A stretch of DNA of 38,059 nucleotides from the NCBI GenBank assembly GCA_005887945.1, contig VBOL01000018.1, forward strand, positions 1-38,059, read 5' to 3'. The notes under the pieces are model-generated. The model did no database searches and was not told the DNA's origin. It saw only the letters and a list, made by a program, of their open reading frames with translations. Of the stretch, positions 29,529-38,059 are shown one piece after another (the stretch's first letter is position 1; each line of letters begins with the position of its first letter). The DNA is from Nitrospirota bacterium (GTDB lineage: Bacteria > Nitrospirota > Nitrospiria > Nitrospirales > Nitrospiraceae). The position numbers were made by a program, and so were the translations under genes.

Positions 29529-32102
29529 ATGCGCGTGTATGCATTGGCTAAGCAGCTCGGGATGGAAAACCGTGATCTCATCCCAGAATTGAAGCGGATG
29601 GGGATCACCGTCGCGTCGCACAGTAGCGTATTGGATGACGACGTGGTGCAGAAGGTCTTGGAGAAGCTCGGTCCGAAACTCAAGGCTCACGGGAAAGCAA
29701 CAGGCAGGGCGGCAGAGACCGATGCAGGTCGGGGTGATCGGGGTAAAGTCGGTATGGCGTCCGACCACGCAACGGGAGCCAAGGCCGGATCGGCCCAGGC
29801 AGCTCCGGCGGCGGAGGAGTCTTCCAAGTCCGACAAGCGCCGCATTCTGATCAAGCGCAAGAGAGCCGATGACGTTCCAGCGGAAGAGGCAGCGTCCCTG
29901 CCCACAGTTGAATCAGCAGGCAAACGCGGAACGCACATCGAAACCCTCGTGGTTAGCCCGCCGGCGGCGGTGCATCCGCACGCTGAGACTCCAGCCGTTG
30001 CGCATAGTGACCTGACGGTGACGCCCGACCAGCCGTATTCTATAGGAACCACAACCGCTCCGGCTCCCACGACTGCCGTCAAGCTTGCAGTCGTGCCAAG
30101 CAGCGATGTGACCACAGGAAAAAAGAAAACCCTCTCCCTAGAAGAGATGCAAGCCGAGGGTCTGAAAGAGAAGGCGAAGAAAGCTCGTAAGCCCGGCCGT
30201 ACGCGGGAAGAAGAAGAGCTTCGGCTTCGTGAGGATGCGGCTCGCTGGCAGGATCTTCGTGCCATTCCGGTGCAGCAGCGCCGTGACGACCGCAGCAAGC
30301 ATGTGCATCACAGCACGCCGGGGGAAGTGACTAAGCCACGGAGGAAGAGCTTCAAGCTTGCGCCCGGCATGACGGTGAAGGAGTTTGCCGAGCTGATCGG
30401 ACAGCGCCCGGCCGACATCATGCGCAAGCTGATGGATATGGGCCAGATGCTCACGTTCAATCAGACCATGAACATTGATGCAGCCGTGATCATTGCGGAG
30501 GAGAACGGGGTCAAGATCGATGTGTCGATGGAGAAGGCCGGAGAAGAGTTGCTGGATTCCGTCGTGCAGACGGAGGAGGAGGTCCAGCTTGAGCCGCGGC
30601 CAGCGGTCGTGACGATCATGGGCCATGTCGATCACGGCAAGACCTCGTTGCTTGATGCCATCAGGCAAACGAAGGTGGCGGAAGGCGAGGCCGGTGGGAT
30701 TACGCAGCATATCGGCGCCTACACGGTTGCGGTACGCGGGAAACAGGTGACGTTCCTGGACACGCCGGGCCACGAAGCCTTTACCGCCATGCGAGGTCGT
30801 GGCGCCAAAATTACCGATATCGTTATCCTGGTCGTGGCAGCAGACGATGGAGTAATGCCGCAAACGATCGAAGCGATTAATCATGCCAAAGCCGCGTCCG
30901 TTCCGATTATTGTGGCAATCAACAAGATCGACAAACCTGGCGCCAATCCTGATCGTGTGAAGAACGCCTTGTCCGAACATGGACTCATATCCGAGTCCTG
31001 GGGCGGTGACACGATCACGGTTGAGGTCTCGGCCAAAGAGAAGATCGGCCTGGACACCCTGCTGGAAATGATTCTCCTGCAATCCGAAGTGCTGGAGCTC
31101 AAGGCCGACCCGTATCGGTTGGCTAAGGGCGTTGTGGTGGAAGCCAAGCTGGAGCGAGGGCGTGGCCCGGTGGCGACGGTGCTGGTTCAGAGCGGGACGC
31201 TTCGCGTCGGTGACGTGTTTGTCGTCGGAATTGTTAGCGGGAAAGTTCGCGCGCTGATTACTCATACGGGAACAAAGGTGCAAGAGGCCGGTCCTTCTAT
31301 TCCGGTAGAAGTGGCTGGGCTCCCGGGTGTGCCGTCTGCCGGTGATGTATTTCAGGTCGTCAAAGACGAGCGGGTCGCGCGAGAGATTGCGGAAGATCGA
31401 GCTCGCAAGCAACGAACGGCTGATTTGTCTGGGTCAGCGAAGGTCACGCTTGACGACTTGTTTGCCAAGATTAAGGAAGGGTCGGTCAAGGAGCTGGCAC
31501 TGGTAATCAAGTCTGACGTCCAGGGGTCGGCTGAAGCACTGACCGCAGGCGTCGAAAAACTTGCGACCGCCTCGGTCAAGATGCGCGTCATTCACAGCGG
31601 CGTCGGTGGGATCACGGAATCCGACGTGTTGCTGGCTGCCGCGTCGGATGCCATTATTATCGGGTTCAATGTCAGGCCGGAGCCGAAGGCTTCCGCCCTG
31701 GCTGAACAGCAAGGCGTCGACGTCCGCCTGTACACCATTATTTACGACGCGATGGCCGAAATTAAGGCCGCGATGGAAGGGCTGCTCGAACCGACGCTCA
31801 AGGAGCGGACGTTGGGGCGGGCCGAGGTGCGACAGGTCTTTACGGTGTCCAAAGCCGGCGTCATTGCGGGGGCTTATGTGGTGGACGGTACGATCACCCG
31901 TGCGGCTGTCGGAGCACGAGTGATTCGCGACAACGTGGTGGTCTATGAAGGGAAGCTCGGGTCGTTGCGTCGCTTCAAAGATGACGTCCGTGAAGTGCAG
32001 CAGGGCTATGAATGCGGAATCAGCGTTGAGAATTTCAACGATATCAAGGCCGGGGACATCATCGAAGCCTATGCGGTCGACAAGATTGCCGCAAAGCTCT
32101 GA
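29529..32102 (+). CDS. infB: Translation initiation factor IF-2
   Basis: IF-2 is a GTPase that brings initiator fMet-tRNA to the 30S subunit. It has an N-terminal IF2_N domain ([26 protein letters not shown]), a long low-complexity linker (about 55-250), and a second IF2_N-like domain ([29 protein letters not shown]). The GTPase domain has G1 [18 protein letters not shown]3 DTPGHEAF and G4 NKID. Beta-barrel and C-terminal domains follow ([19 protein letters not shown], ...[22 protein letters not shown]). At 857 residues it is complete. ATG 29529 follows AGAGGAGTAGG. Long antisense ORFs here are shadows. Confidence 0.98.
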   Translation: MRVYALAKQLGMENRDLIPELKRMGITVASHSSVLDDDVVQKVLEKLGPKLKAHGKATGRAAETDAGRGDRGKVGMASDHATGAKAGSAQAAPAAEESSKSDKRRILIKRKRADDVPAEEAASLPTVESAGKRGTHIETLVVSPPAAVHPHAETPAVAHSDLTVTPDQPYSIGTTTAPAPTTAVKLAVVPSSDVTTGKKKTLSLEEMQAEGLKEKAKKARKPGRTREEEELRLREDAARWQDLRAIPVQQRRDDRSKHVHHSTPGEVTKPRRKSFKLAPGMTVKEFAELIGQRPADIMRKLMDMGQMLTFNQTMNIDAAVIIAEENGVKIDVSMEKAGEELLDSVVQTEEEVQLEPRPAVVTIMGHVDHGKTSLLDAIRQTKVAEGEAGGITQHIGAYTVAVRGKQVTFLDTPGHEAFTAMRGRGAKITDIVILVVAADDGVMPQTIEAINHAKAASVPIIVAINKIDKPGANPDRVKNALSEHGLISESWGGDTITVEVSAKEKIGLDTLLEMILLQSEVLELKADPYRLAKGVVVEAKLERGRGPVATVLVQSGTLRVGDVFVVGIVSGKVRALITHTGTKVQEAGPSIPVEVAGLPGVPSAGDVFQVVKDERVAREIAEDRARKQRTADLSGSAKVTLDDLFAKIKEGSVKELALVIKSDVQGSAEALTAGVEKLATASVKMRVIHSGVGGITESDVLLAAASDAIIIGFNVRPEPKASALAEQQGVDVRLYTIIYDAMAEIKAAMEGLLEPTLKERTLGRAEVRQVFTVSKAGVIAGAYVVDGTITRAAVGARVIRDNVVVYEGKLGSLRRFKDDVREVQQGYECGISVENFNDIKAGDIIEAYAVDKIAAKL

Positions 32103-32118
32103 GGCGTGAGTCTGCCCT

Positions 32119-32406
32119 GTGAGTATCGTCGTCGGACTCTGTACGGTCGAGCTGTTCATCCCCGAGAGTCAGTCATTGAAGGACAAGCGGCAGGTGCTGT
32201 TGAGTCTCAAAGATCGATTGCGGGAGAAATTCAATCTCTCCGTAGCCGAGGTTGATGGACAGGATCTGTGGCAGAAGGCCGTATTGGGGCTTGCCTGCGT
32301 GGCCAACGAAGGGCGATACGTCAACCAAGTGTGTGACCAGGCGCTGAACCTGATTCGGAGTGTCCCCGCGGTGGAAATCGTCCAGTCCCGAATAGAACTA
32401 TTGTGA
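32119..32406 (+). CDS. ylxP: DUF503 family protein YlxP
   Basis: This 95-residue protein starts at GTG 32119, 16 bases after infB. It matches the DUF503 pattern: VGLCTVELFIPESQSLKDKRQVLLSLKDRLREKFNLSVAEVDGQDLWQKAVLGLACVANE, then a C-terminal helix and strand. Members are commonly found between infB and rbfA in Gram-positive and related operons, and a role around ribosome assembly is suspected. The conserved order here supports the same. Confidence 0.88.
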   Translation: MSIVVGLCTVELFIPESQSLKDKRQVLLSLKDRLREKFNLSVAEVDGQDLWQKAVLGLACVANEGRYVNQVCDQALNLIRSVPAVEIVQSRIELL

Positions 32407-32433
32407 CGGCGACATACCCAGTTGGAGTACGCG

Positions 32434-32829
32434 GTGGCCAAAACGGGATATCATCGGGCCGATCGTGTGGCCGATCAAATCCGCATGGAAGTGGCAGATA
32501 TCCTCATGCGGAAGATCAAAGACCCGCGCGTGCAGTCCGTGACCGTGACCGACGTGAAATTGACCAGCGATCTGCGGATTGCGCGTGTGTTCGTGACGGC
32601 CATGGGCACGGAAGAAGAGGAGCGGAACGTCTTCGTCGGGTTGGCTCAAGCCAACGGGTTTGTGCGCGGTGAACTGGGTCGTCGGCTCTCGCTCCGGTAT
32701 CTGCCGGAGATCGTTTTTGCCAAGGATATCAGTGGGCCGAGAGGCGATCGTGTGTTGAAGTTATTGGACGATCTCCACGTCAATACGGAGGCCGATGGCT
32801 GGTCGTCCGAAGAGAAGACGAGTTCATAG
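32434..32829 (+). CDS. rbfA: 30S ribosome-binding factor A
   Basis: RbfA is a KH-fold factor for late 16S rRNA maturation. GTG 32434 (MAKTGYHRADRVADQIRMEVADIL) with TTGGAG six bases upstream is chosen over the track TTG 32422. Conserved segments are KIKDPRVQSVTVTDVKLTSDLRIARVFVTAMG and FVRGELGRRLSLRYLPEIVFAKD. At 131 residues it is of normal size. The 3' end reaches the truB region, overlapping the longest possible truB ORF by 35 bases. Confidence 0.94.
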   Translation: MAKTGYHRADRVADQIRMEVADILMRKIKDPRVQSVTVTDVKLTSDLRIARVFVTAMGTEEEERNVFVGLAQANGFVRGELGRRLSLRYLPEIVFAKDISGPRGDRVLKLLDDLHVNTEADGWSSEEKTSS

Positions 32830-32842
32830 CATCGGGGACTTG

Positions 32843-33733
32843 ATGATGGATCTCGCACAGAGTTGCGCCGTTGTCGACGGCGTGCTGACAATGAAGAAGG
32901 AATCTGGGTGGACCTCCCACGACGTCGTTGCGAAGATTCGGCATCTTCTCGGCGGAGTCAAGGTCGGTCATGCCGGGACTCTCGATCCTGCCGCAACAGG
33001 AGTATTGCCTGTGCTGATCGGGCGGGGAACCCGCATTGCTGAATATCTTGTTGCGTGGGATAAAGAATATCACGGGAAAGGTCAGGTAACACCAGAGGTG
33101 ATTCAGAAGGTGGTCGGTCGATTCCGCGGGCCGATTGTGCAAGTTCCTCCGATGTATTCGGCGGTGAAAGTCGGGGGTGTTCCTCTGTATAAGTCCGCTC
33201 GGGCGGGCAAAACGATTGCCCGGGACGCACGAGCGATCGTCATCCATACCCTTGAGGTGGAGGCGATTCAGGAACGGGATGTGACATTGCGCATCGTCTG
33301 TTCGAAGGGGACCTATGTGCGGACGCTCTGTGCCGACATTGGAGAAGCGTTGGGTGTCGGCGGCCACATGTTGGCGTTGGAGCGAAGGCGGGTGGGTCCC
33401 TTGACGATCGATAAAGCGCTGACGGTCGATGAGGTGGTCATCCGTCATGCCCTCGGTCGGTTGGGAGACGATCTGTTGTCGCTGGATTGTGCGTTGAACC
33501 AACTAGGAATTGTGGTGGTGGATGAACAGACCGCGGACCACGTGCGACACGGGGCTCCGGTGCCTGAGGCCAAGATCCTTCGTTGGGAGGGGGCGACCGA
33601 TGGCGAGTGCGGGTCACACACGCCGGTCCGTATCCACGATACCGACGGATGTCTGTTGGCGATCGGGAAGTGCACGGAGACTTCGGGTGGCGCACTCAAG
33701 GTTGAGAAAGTACTGATCGATCAGGACGTTTGA
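32843..33733 (+). CDS. truB: tRNA pseudouridine-55 synthase with internal deletion
   Basis: TruB makes pseudouridine 55 in the tRNA T-loop. ATG 32843 gives Asp48 in GHAGTLDPAATG and Tyr76 in DKEYHG, the same numbers as the E. coli enzyme; ATG 32795 is an upstream alternative. Conserved parts include GWTSHDVVAKIRHLLG, VPPMYSAVKVGGVPLYKSARAGK and VCSKGTYVRTLCADIGEALG. After DKEYHGKG the sequence jumps to QVTPEVIQKVVGRFRGP. About 19 residues containing the LGxxTDTxDAxG motif are absent, including the Asp equivalent to E. coli D90, which is part of the active-site Asp-Arg network. The deletion keeps the frame. Function is doubtful unless the sequence is wrong. The C-terminal PUA-like region is present. 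Confidence 0.92.
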   Translation: MMDLAQSCAVVDGVLTMKKESGWTSHDVVAKIRHLLGGVKVGHAGTLDPAATGVLPVLIGRGTRIAEYLVAWDKEYHGKGQVTPEVIQKVVGRFRGPIVQVPPMYSAVKVGGVPLYKSARAGKTIARDARAIVIHTLEVEAIQERDVTLRIVCSKGTYVRTLCADIGEALGVGGHMLALERRRVGPLTIDKALTVDEVVIRHALGRLGDDLLSLDCALNQLGIVVVDEQTADHVRHGAPVPEAKILRWEGATDGECGSHTPVRIHDTDGCLLAIGKCTETSGGALKVEKVLIDQDV

Positions 33734-33777
33734 TACTGCGTTGCGGATGAGGGAAAGGAACAGGAAGGAAGGAGCAC

Positions 33778-34047
33778 ATGGCATTACTCAAAGAAGCAAA
33801 GACCGAGTTGATCAAGCAGTACCGGCAGCATGAGACGGATTCCGGCTCGCCGGAAGTCCAGATCGCGGTGTTGACCAACCGGATCACGTATTTGACGGAG
33901 CATTTCAAGCTCCACAAGAAAGATCATCACTCGCGGCGTGGCCTGCTTCTCTTGGTCGGCCGTCGTCGGCGTTTGCTCGACTATCTTCATGGCGTTAGCG
34001 ACACACGCTATCGTGCGGTGATCGAGCGATTGGGCATCAGAAAGTAG
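33778..34047 (+). CDS. rpsO: 30S ribosomal protein S15
   Basis: S15 binds 16S rRNA early in 30S assembly. The 89-residue sequence is canonical ([49 protein letters not shown], ending [13 protein letters not shown]). A very strong ribosome binding site, GGAAGGAAGGAGCAC, precedes ATG 33778. It sits in the usual place between truB and pnp. Confidence 0.98.
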   Translation: MALLKEAKTELIKQYRQHETDSGSPEVQIAVLTNRITYLTEHFKLHKKDHHSRRGLLLLVGRRRRLLDYLHGVSDTRYRAVIERLGIRK

Positions 34048-34092
34048 CATCCCGTCTCGCTGTCGGGCCAGGGGGCACAACAGCGGGCAGTA

Positions 34093-34117
34093 GTCAGTCA
34101 CACAGGTGAACACTGAC
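34093..34117 (+). promoter_or_regulatory. Hairpin in the rpsO-pnp intergenic leader
   Basis: GTCAGT and ACTGAC form a perfect 6-bp stem, with CAC/GTG able to extend it inside. It lies 75 bases before pnp. In enterobacteria a leader stem here is an RNase III and PNPase autoregulatory site; an equivalent role is inference only. Confidence 0.35.
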
Positions 34118-34191
34118 AGAGGCTGGAGTGTCCCGCATCGCTCGAGACTCTTTCTGTGGGCATCTGTGGGGCGTAACCAGAGGAGACCCAG

Positions 34192-35034
34192 ATGGTACAC
34201 ACAGTTGAGATAGAGGTTGCTGGGCGCACCCTGCGACTCGAAACCGGTCGCGTGGCACGACAAGCAGACGGCTCGATTTGGGCCTCGTACGGCGATACCG
34301 TCGTGCTGGCGACGGTCGTCGCGTCACAGGTCGCCAAGGCGGGCATCGATTTTCTTCCCCTCACGGTCGATTATCAGGAAAAATCCTTCGCAGCCGGGAA
34401 GATTCCCGGCGGGTATTTTAAGCGGGAAGCGCGTCCATCGGAAAAGGCTGTGCTGACCAGTCGGCAGATCGATCGGGGGCTCCGTCCGCTCTTTCCTGAG
34501 GGCTATTACTTCGAAACCCAGGTCATCGCCTCAGTCCTCTCGGCCGATCAGACGGGCTCGTCCGACATCCTCGCCATTATCGCCTCCTCTGCTGCCCTCA
34601 CCATCTCGAATATTCCGTTCGACAATCCTATCGCAGGTGTGAGGATCGGTCGGCTGGACGGCAAGTTCATCGTCAACCCGGACCTTGAGACAGTGGCGAA
34701 GAGCGAGCTGCAACTCGTTGTGGCGGGGACGGCTGATGCGGTCATGATGGTCGAAGCAGGGGCGAATGAACTGTCCGAAGCCATCATGCTTGAGGCGATC
34801 GAACTCGCCCATGCCGAGATCAAGAAGATTGTGGCCAAGATTCGCGAGTTGCAAGCCGCCGCAGGCAAGCCCAAGCGGAAGGTGGCGAAGGAGCAGATCG
34901 ATTCTGCGCTCGCCGCTCAAGTGAAGGCTCTGGTGGCGCAAGGGATCCGCGAGGCCATCATGATTCCGAACAAAGCGGCCAGGCAGGAGCGGTTGGATGA
35001 AGTCAAGGACGGCGTACGGAAGTTCGGAACATGA
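34192..35034 (+). CDS. pnp: Polyribonucleotide nucleotidyltransferase, N-terminal part (split gene)
   Basis: This ORF holds the first RNase PH domain of PNPase ([82 protein letters not shown]) and the all-helical linker ([31 protein letters not shown]). It ends KDGVRKFGT at TGA 35032. The expected continuation [17 protein letters not shown] is present in the next frame, starting just before the stop. Compared with the B. subtilis protein, about 25 linker residues are missing at the junction near 35012, plus a frameshift. The stop overlaps the ATG of the second part (ATGA), so coupled translation of two polypeptides is possible. Confidence 0.9.
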   Translation: MVHTVEIEVAGRTLRLETGRVARQADGSIWASYGDTVVLATVVASQVAKAGIDFLPLTVDYQEKSFAAGKIPGGYFKREARPSEKAVLTSRQIDRGLRPLFPEGYYFETQVIASVLSADQTGSSDILAIIASSAALTISNIPFDNPIAGVRIGRLDGKFIVNPDLETVAKSELQLVVAGTADAVMMVEAGANELSEAIMLEAIELAHAEIKKIVAKIRELQAAAGKPKRKVAKEQIDSALAAQVKALVAQGIREAIMIPNKAARQERLDEVKDGVRKFGT

Positions 35035-36233
35035 TCCTGGAGAAAGGGTCGCGGGCGGATGGACGTGGCCCGGCTGATATTCGTCCGATCACTTGCGAAG
35101 TCAGCGCGCTGCCACGGACACACGGCTCCGCGATCTTCACCAGGGGCGAGACTCAAAGTTTGGCCGTGGTCACGTTGGGGACCACGGACGACGAGCAGCG
35201 AATCGATGCGTTGGAAGGGGAGTACATGAGGACATTCATGCTCCATTACAATTTTCCGCCGTTCAGCGTCGGCGAGGCGCGGCCGCTTCGCTCACCGGGA
35301 CGCCGGGAAGTCGGTCATGGTACATTGGCGGAACGGGCGTTGGCCCCGGTGGTTCCCAGTAAGGAGGCGTTTCCCTACACGCTCCGCATCGTGTCCGACA
35401 TCCTCGAATCCAACGGATCCTCTTCGATGGCGACTGTCTGTGGTGGGAGCCTTGCCATGATGGACGCCGGCGTGCCGATCAGAGAAGCCGTTGCCGGGAT
35501 CGCGATGGGATTGATCAAGGAAGGTGATCGGGTCATGATCCTCTCGGATATCCTCGGGCTGGAGGATCACTTGGGTGACATGGATTTTAAGGTCTGCGGC
35601 ACCAAGCAGGGCGTGACGGCGTTGCAGATGGATATCAAGATCGGCGGCATTACGTCGGCCTTGATGCAGAAGGCCTTGGAACAGGCCAAAGCCGGGCGCT
35701 TACATATTTTGAGTTGTATGGATGAGGCGCTCCAAGCGCCTAGAACCACCCTGTCGGCCTACGCGCCACGGATCTTCACGATGAAGGTGAAGCAGGACAA
35801 GATCCGTGAGATCATCGGTCCGGGCGGCAAAACGATCCGCGCCATTATTGCGGATTGCGGGGTCAAGATCAATGTCGACGACAGCGGAACTGTCACGATC
35901 GCGTCGGTTGACGGAGCCTCGGCCGAGAAGGCCAAAGAAATGATCAGTCGGATTACCGAAGAAGTCGAGATCGGGAAGATCTACATGGGTACGGTTCGGA
36001 AGATCATGGACTTCGGCGCGTTTGTCGAGGTCCTGCCGGGAACCGATGGATTGGTGCACATCTCGCAGCTGGCGCACCATCGAGTCCAAACGGTATCCGA
36101 CGAGGTGAAGGAAGGCGATCAAATCCTGGTGAAGGTCCTGGAAGTGGATCGGCAAGGAAAGATCCGCCTTAGCCGCAAGGAAGCCATGCCGCCTCCGACC
36201 GGGGCCGGTGTGCTTGATCCGTCCGCCAGGTAG
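35031..36233 (+). CDS. pnp: Polyribonucleotide nucleotidyltransferase, C-terminal part (split gene)
   Basis: This 400-residue ORF contains the second, catalytic RNase PH domain ([114 protein letters not shown]). A KH domain ([22 protein letters not shown]) and an S1 domain ([33 protein letters not shown]) follow. All catalytic-site residues I can judge are present. Before its ATG the same frame reads TEVRN, which belongs to the ancestral fused protein. A split PNPase could still assemble if both parts are made; a frameshift error in the sequence is the main alternative. Confidence 0.92.
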   Translation: MILEKGSRADGRGPADIRPITCEVSALPRTHGSAIFTRGETQSLAVVTLGTTDDEQRIDALEGEYMRTFMLHYNFPPFSVGEARPLRSPGRREVGHGTLAERALAPVVPSKEAFPYTLRIVSDILESNGSSSMATVCGGSLAMMDAGVPIREAVAGIAMGLIKEGDRVMILSDILGLEDHLGDMDFKVCGTKQGVTALQMDIKIGGITSALMQKALEQAKAGRLHILSCMDEALQAPRTTLSAYAPRIFTMKVKQDKIREIIGPGGKTIRAIIADCGVKINVDDSGTVTIASVDGASAEKAKEMISRITEEVEIGKIYMGTVRKIMDFGAFVEVLPGTDGLVHISQLAHHRVQTVSDEVKEGDQILVKVLEVDRQGKIRLSRKEAMPPPTGAGVLDPSAR

Positions 36234-36238
36234 CTGTC

Positions 36239-37492
36239 TTGTATCGCAAGCTCGTCCTGGACAACGGGGTGCGGGTGGTGACCGAACGGATGCCGACGCT
36301 CAAGTCGGTCACCGTCGGCGTGTGGGTCAACACCGGGTCACGGGACGAGCAGTCTTCCCAGGCAGGATATTCCCACTTCATCGAACACATGCTCTTCAAA
36401 GGAACGCGCAGGCGTTCCTCCGCCGAAATTTCGCGCGAAATCGACGCGCTTGGCGGAGAGATGAATGCCTTCACCTCGCGGGAGACAACGACCTATTACG
36501 TGAAGGTGTTGGATCAGCAACTGCAGCGAGCGTTTGAACTCCTCTCCGATCTATTCCACCATTCCCGTTTCGAATCCAAAGACATCGAAAAAGAAAAACA
36601 GGTCGTCCTGGAAGAAATTCGCATGGTCCAGGACGATCCGGAAGATCTCGTGCAAGAGCTCCACATGGGCCAAGTGCTGAGGCGTCATCCGCTCGGTCGC
36701 TCTATTCTAGGCCGAGAGAAGACGATCAGAGGTCTGCGACGCCAGGACCTGCTGAATTATATAGAGACCTACTACGATCCGTGGCAGACCGTGGTTTCGA
36801 TTGCCGGAAACTTTGAGCAGACCAAGCTTGATCGGCTGGTCGCGCGGTATTTCGGCAAGGGCCGGGCGGCAAAGGCGGCCCACACCAACGGGCGTTGTCC
36901 TCCTGACGTGCATGGCGGTGTCTTGCTGAAGAAGAAACGGTTGGAACAGGTCCATCTCTGTCTCGGGCTCAAAGGCGTGCCCGCAGGACACCAGGATCGG
37001 TATGCGTTATATACGCTCAACAACGTGTTGGGCGGCAGTGTGAGTTCGCGATTATTCCAGGAAGTCCGAGAGAAGCGGGGTCTCGTCTATTCGATCTACT
37101 CCTTCTTATCCGGTTATTCGGATGGCGGCATGATCACGGTGTATGCGGCGACGAGGCCGAAAGAGGTGGATCGCGTCGTGGATCTTGTCTGTCGAGAGAT
37201 TCGGCAGATCGGCATCAAAGGCGTTGAACGGAAAGAGCTTGAGCGGGCAAAGACCCAGATGAAGGGCAGCTTGATGCTGAGCTTAGAGAGTTCCCACAGC
37301 CGCATGAGCAAATTGGCGAAGGATGAACTCACGCATGGCAGGCACATGTCACTGGAAGACATGCTGGCTCATATCGATCGTGTGAATGAGGAGCAGGTCA
37401 TCAATGTGGGCCGCCAATTTTTCAAGCTGGACTCCCTTGCGATCACCGGGCTCGGGCCTCTCGCCTCGCGCAGTCTGCGTGCCCATAGATAA
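36239..37492 (+). CDS. M16 family zinc metallopeptidase (processing-peptidase-like)
   Basis: The start is TTG 36239, five bases after the pnp stop, so it is part of the same operon. The inverted zinc motif HxxEH is present (HFIEHMLFKGT, His46, Glu49, His50) with a distal Glu in the EKQVVLEEIRMVQDDPED helix. Other family segments are ALGGEMNAFTSRETTTYYVKVL, YYDPWQTVVSIAGNF, LNNVLGGSVSSRLFQEVREKRGLVYSIYSF and the C-terminal half typical of 420-residue single-unit members. It resembles the pnp-linked YmxG/MlpA peptidases and mitochondrial processing peptidase beta. No signal peptide, so cytoplasmic. Substrate unknown. Confidence 0.93.
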   Translation: MYRKLVLDNGVRVVTERMPTLKSVTVGVWVNTGSRDEQSSQAGYSHFIEHMLFKGTRRRSSAEISREIDALGGEMNAFTSRETTTYYVKVLDQQLQRAFELLSDLFHHSRFESKDIEKEKQVVLEEIRMVQDDPEDLVQELHMGQVLRRHPLGRSILGREKTIRGLRRQDLLNYIETYYDPWQTVVSIAGNFEQTKLDRLVARYFGKGRAAKAAHTNGRCPPDVHGGVLLKKKRLEQVHLCLGLKGVPAGHQDRYALYTLNNVLGGSVSSRLFQEVREKRGLVYSIYSFLSGYSDGGMITVYAATRPKEVDRVVDLVCREIRQIGIKGVERKELERAKTQMKGSLMLSLESSHSRMSKLAKDELTHGRHMSLEDMLAHIDRVNEEQVINVGRQFFKLDSLAITGLGPLASRSLRAHR

Positions 37493-37624
37493 GAATTCTC
37501 TAATAGAAACTCGTCGGGGCTTCAAAAAAGTGGATAAAAAATCTCAACGTAGCTGTCTGTAAGGCATTGATTATTAAATGTATACTTCGTAATATTCGAA
37601 GCGATCAACAGGGCAAACAATTTC

Positions 37625-37653
37625 TTGACACAGTTTCATGATTTCAGTACCAT
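37625..37653 (+). promoter_or_regulatory. Strong sigma70-type promoter of the last gene
   Basis: TTGACA (37625-37630), 17 bases, TACCAT (37648-37653). The start would be near 37660, giving a leader of about 180 bases before ATG 37839. The 346-base gap 37493-37838 is markedly AT-rich compared with the genes around it. Confidence 0.6.
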
Positions 37654-37666
37654 ACCCGAATATTTT

Positions 37667-37685
37667 GACAATGATTCTCAATCGA
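37667..37685. promoter_or_regulatory. Fur-box-like sequence
   Basis: GACAATGATTCTCAATCGA matches the 19-base Fur consensus GATAATGATAATCATTATC at about 13 positions. It lies just downstream of the predicted transcription start, a position suited to repression. No test of binding is possible from sequence alone. Confidence 0.4.
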
Positions 37686-37711
37686 AGGGACGCAGCACGA
37701 AGAAAAACAAA

Positions 37712-37753
37712 GAGATGTAGCTGAAAAACCAGCACTCGTGGCTACCTGATCTC
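37712..37753 (+). promoter_or_regulatory. Stable hairpin in a long 5' leader
   Basis: GAGATGTAGC pairs with GCTAC-CTG-ATCTC (a three-base bulge) around a 19-base loop. It lies in the predicted 180-base leader of the last gene. No known riboswitch class is recognised. Confidence 0.4.
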
Positions 37754-37838
37754 TGAAACTGTTTCGTAGCTATTGGTGTCCTTAAACTAAGTAAGGATCG
37801 GTTATTGTGGTGTTATTTTTATGAAGGAGGGACTAGGT

Positions 37839-38059
37839 ATGCCAAAGGTCATACTTATCGCCGCCGTGGCAGTGTTTTCTGTGCTCGGCTTACTGACGGC
37901 CGAGTTCGCCGTTGCTGACCCTGCTGTGCCTGCTGCAGCTGGACCAACTGACAACATCGTCGGTGGAAAGCCCATGAAGGGTGAAATCACCAAGACTCTC
38001 AAGGGCCGGGTATGGTCACAGTGGGCCGACAATCCAGATGGAGAGTTGCTCTTCGGAAT
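37839..38059 (+). CDS. Exported protein, start only (runs off window)
   Basis: This gene is missing from the ORF track because it has no stop inside the window. ATG 37839 lies 8 bases after AAGGAGG; the in-frame ATG 37821 is upstream of that site and less likely. The signal peptide is clear (MPKVILIAAVAVFSVLGLLTAEFAVA-DP). The visible mature part reads AVPAAAGPTDNIVGGKPMKGEITKTLKGRVWSQWADNPDGELLFG. Family not recognised from this fragment. The strong promoter, Fur-like box and long leader suggest a regulated, abundant envelope or secreted protein. Confidence 0.75.
   Translation, partial: MPKVILIAAVAVFSVLGLLTAEFAVADPAVPAAAGPTDNIVGGKPMKGEITKTLKGRVWSQWADNPDGELLFG

Noticed and set aside
30138-31412. 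424-aa minus-strand ORF
   Set aside because: Antisense shadow of infB; no recognisable domain.

Overview
The window is about 38 kb of fairly GC-rich bacterial chromosome. No rRNA, tRNA or CRISPR array was seen. Gene content suggests a Nitrospira-like member of the Nitrospirota: a cluster of HEAT-repeat genes, a secreted cupredoxin, a YfhL-type ferredoxin, many small secreted orphans, and intergenic elements with ends close to GGATGCTGAAAAAG. That assignment is inference from gene content; no marker was aligned.

Layout. (1) 1-2372: 3' part of polA, then a small DUF4177-like exported protein. (2) 2961-3833: two orphan genes that look lower in GC. (3) 4009-7800: a compact cassette and the most interesting part of the window. 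It holds a self-cleaving HTH-S24 (LexA/CI-type) repressor with a probably leaderless promoter and operator, a RecA-fold protein without a Walker A motif, a 96-residue partner, and a B-family DNA polymerase. The polymerase keeps the catalytic aspartates, has degenerate proofreading motifs, and carries a Cys cluster placed as in eukaryotic Pol epsilon. The layout resembles the lexA-imuA-imuB-dnaE2 mutagenesis cassette, with a PolB as the polymerase. (4) 7789-10866: three copies of an inverted-end repeat interleaved with a sigma54-type promoter driving two orphan genes, and with an alpha/beta-hydrolase-like gene that has an exact 79-bp tandem duplication at its 5' end. (5) 10951-14723: envelope or secreted proteins (LPP20/FlgT-like pair, a degenerate alkaline-phosphatase-superfamily protein, an orphan). 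(6) 14737-20110: five successive HEAT-repeat genes. (7) 20119-24831: UDP-glucose dehydrogenase, CBS-pair protein, membrane-anchored spermidine-synthase-like protein, cupredoxin, small exported protein. (8) 25045-26818: ferredoxin, two decayed genes (DUF192 and Rieske) and a chagasin-like protein. (9) 26821-37492: a D-amino-acid transaminase, then the translation/RNA operon rimP-nusA-infB-ylxP-rbfA-truB-rpsO-pnp and an M16 peptidase. (10) 37839-end: start of an exported protein behind a strong promoter, a Fur-like box and a structured leader.

The housekeeping block is conserved in order, but two genes carry lesions. truB lacks about 19 residues that include the conserved TDT-D-G segment. pnp is split by a deletion plus frameshift into two ATGA-overlapping ORFs. 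With the nonsense and frameshift lesions in the DUF192 and Rieske genes, this means either real erosion or sequence errors in this contig; raw reads would decide.
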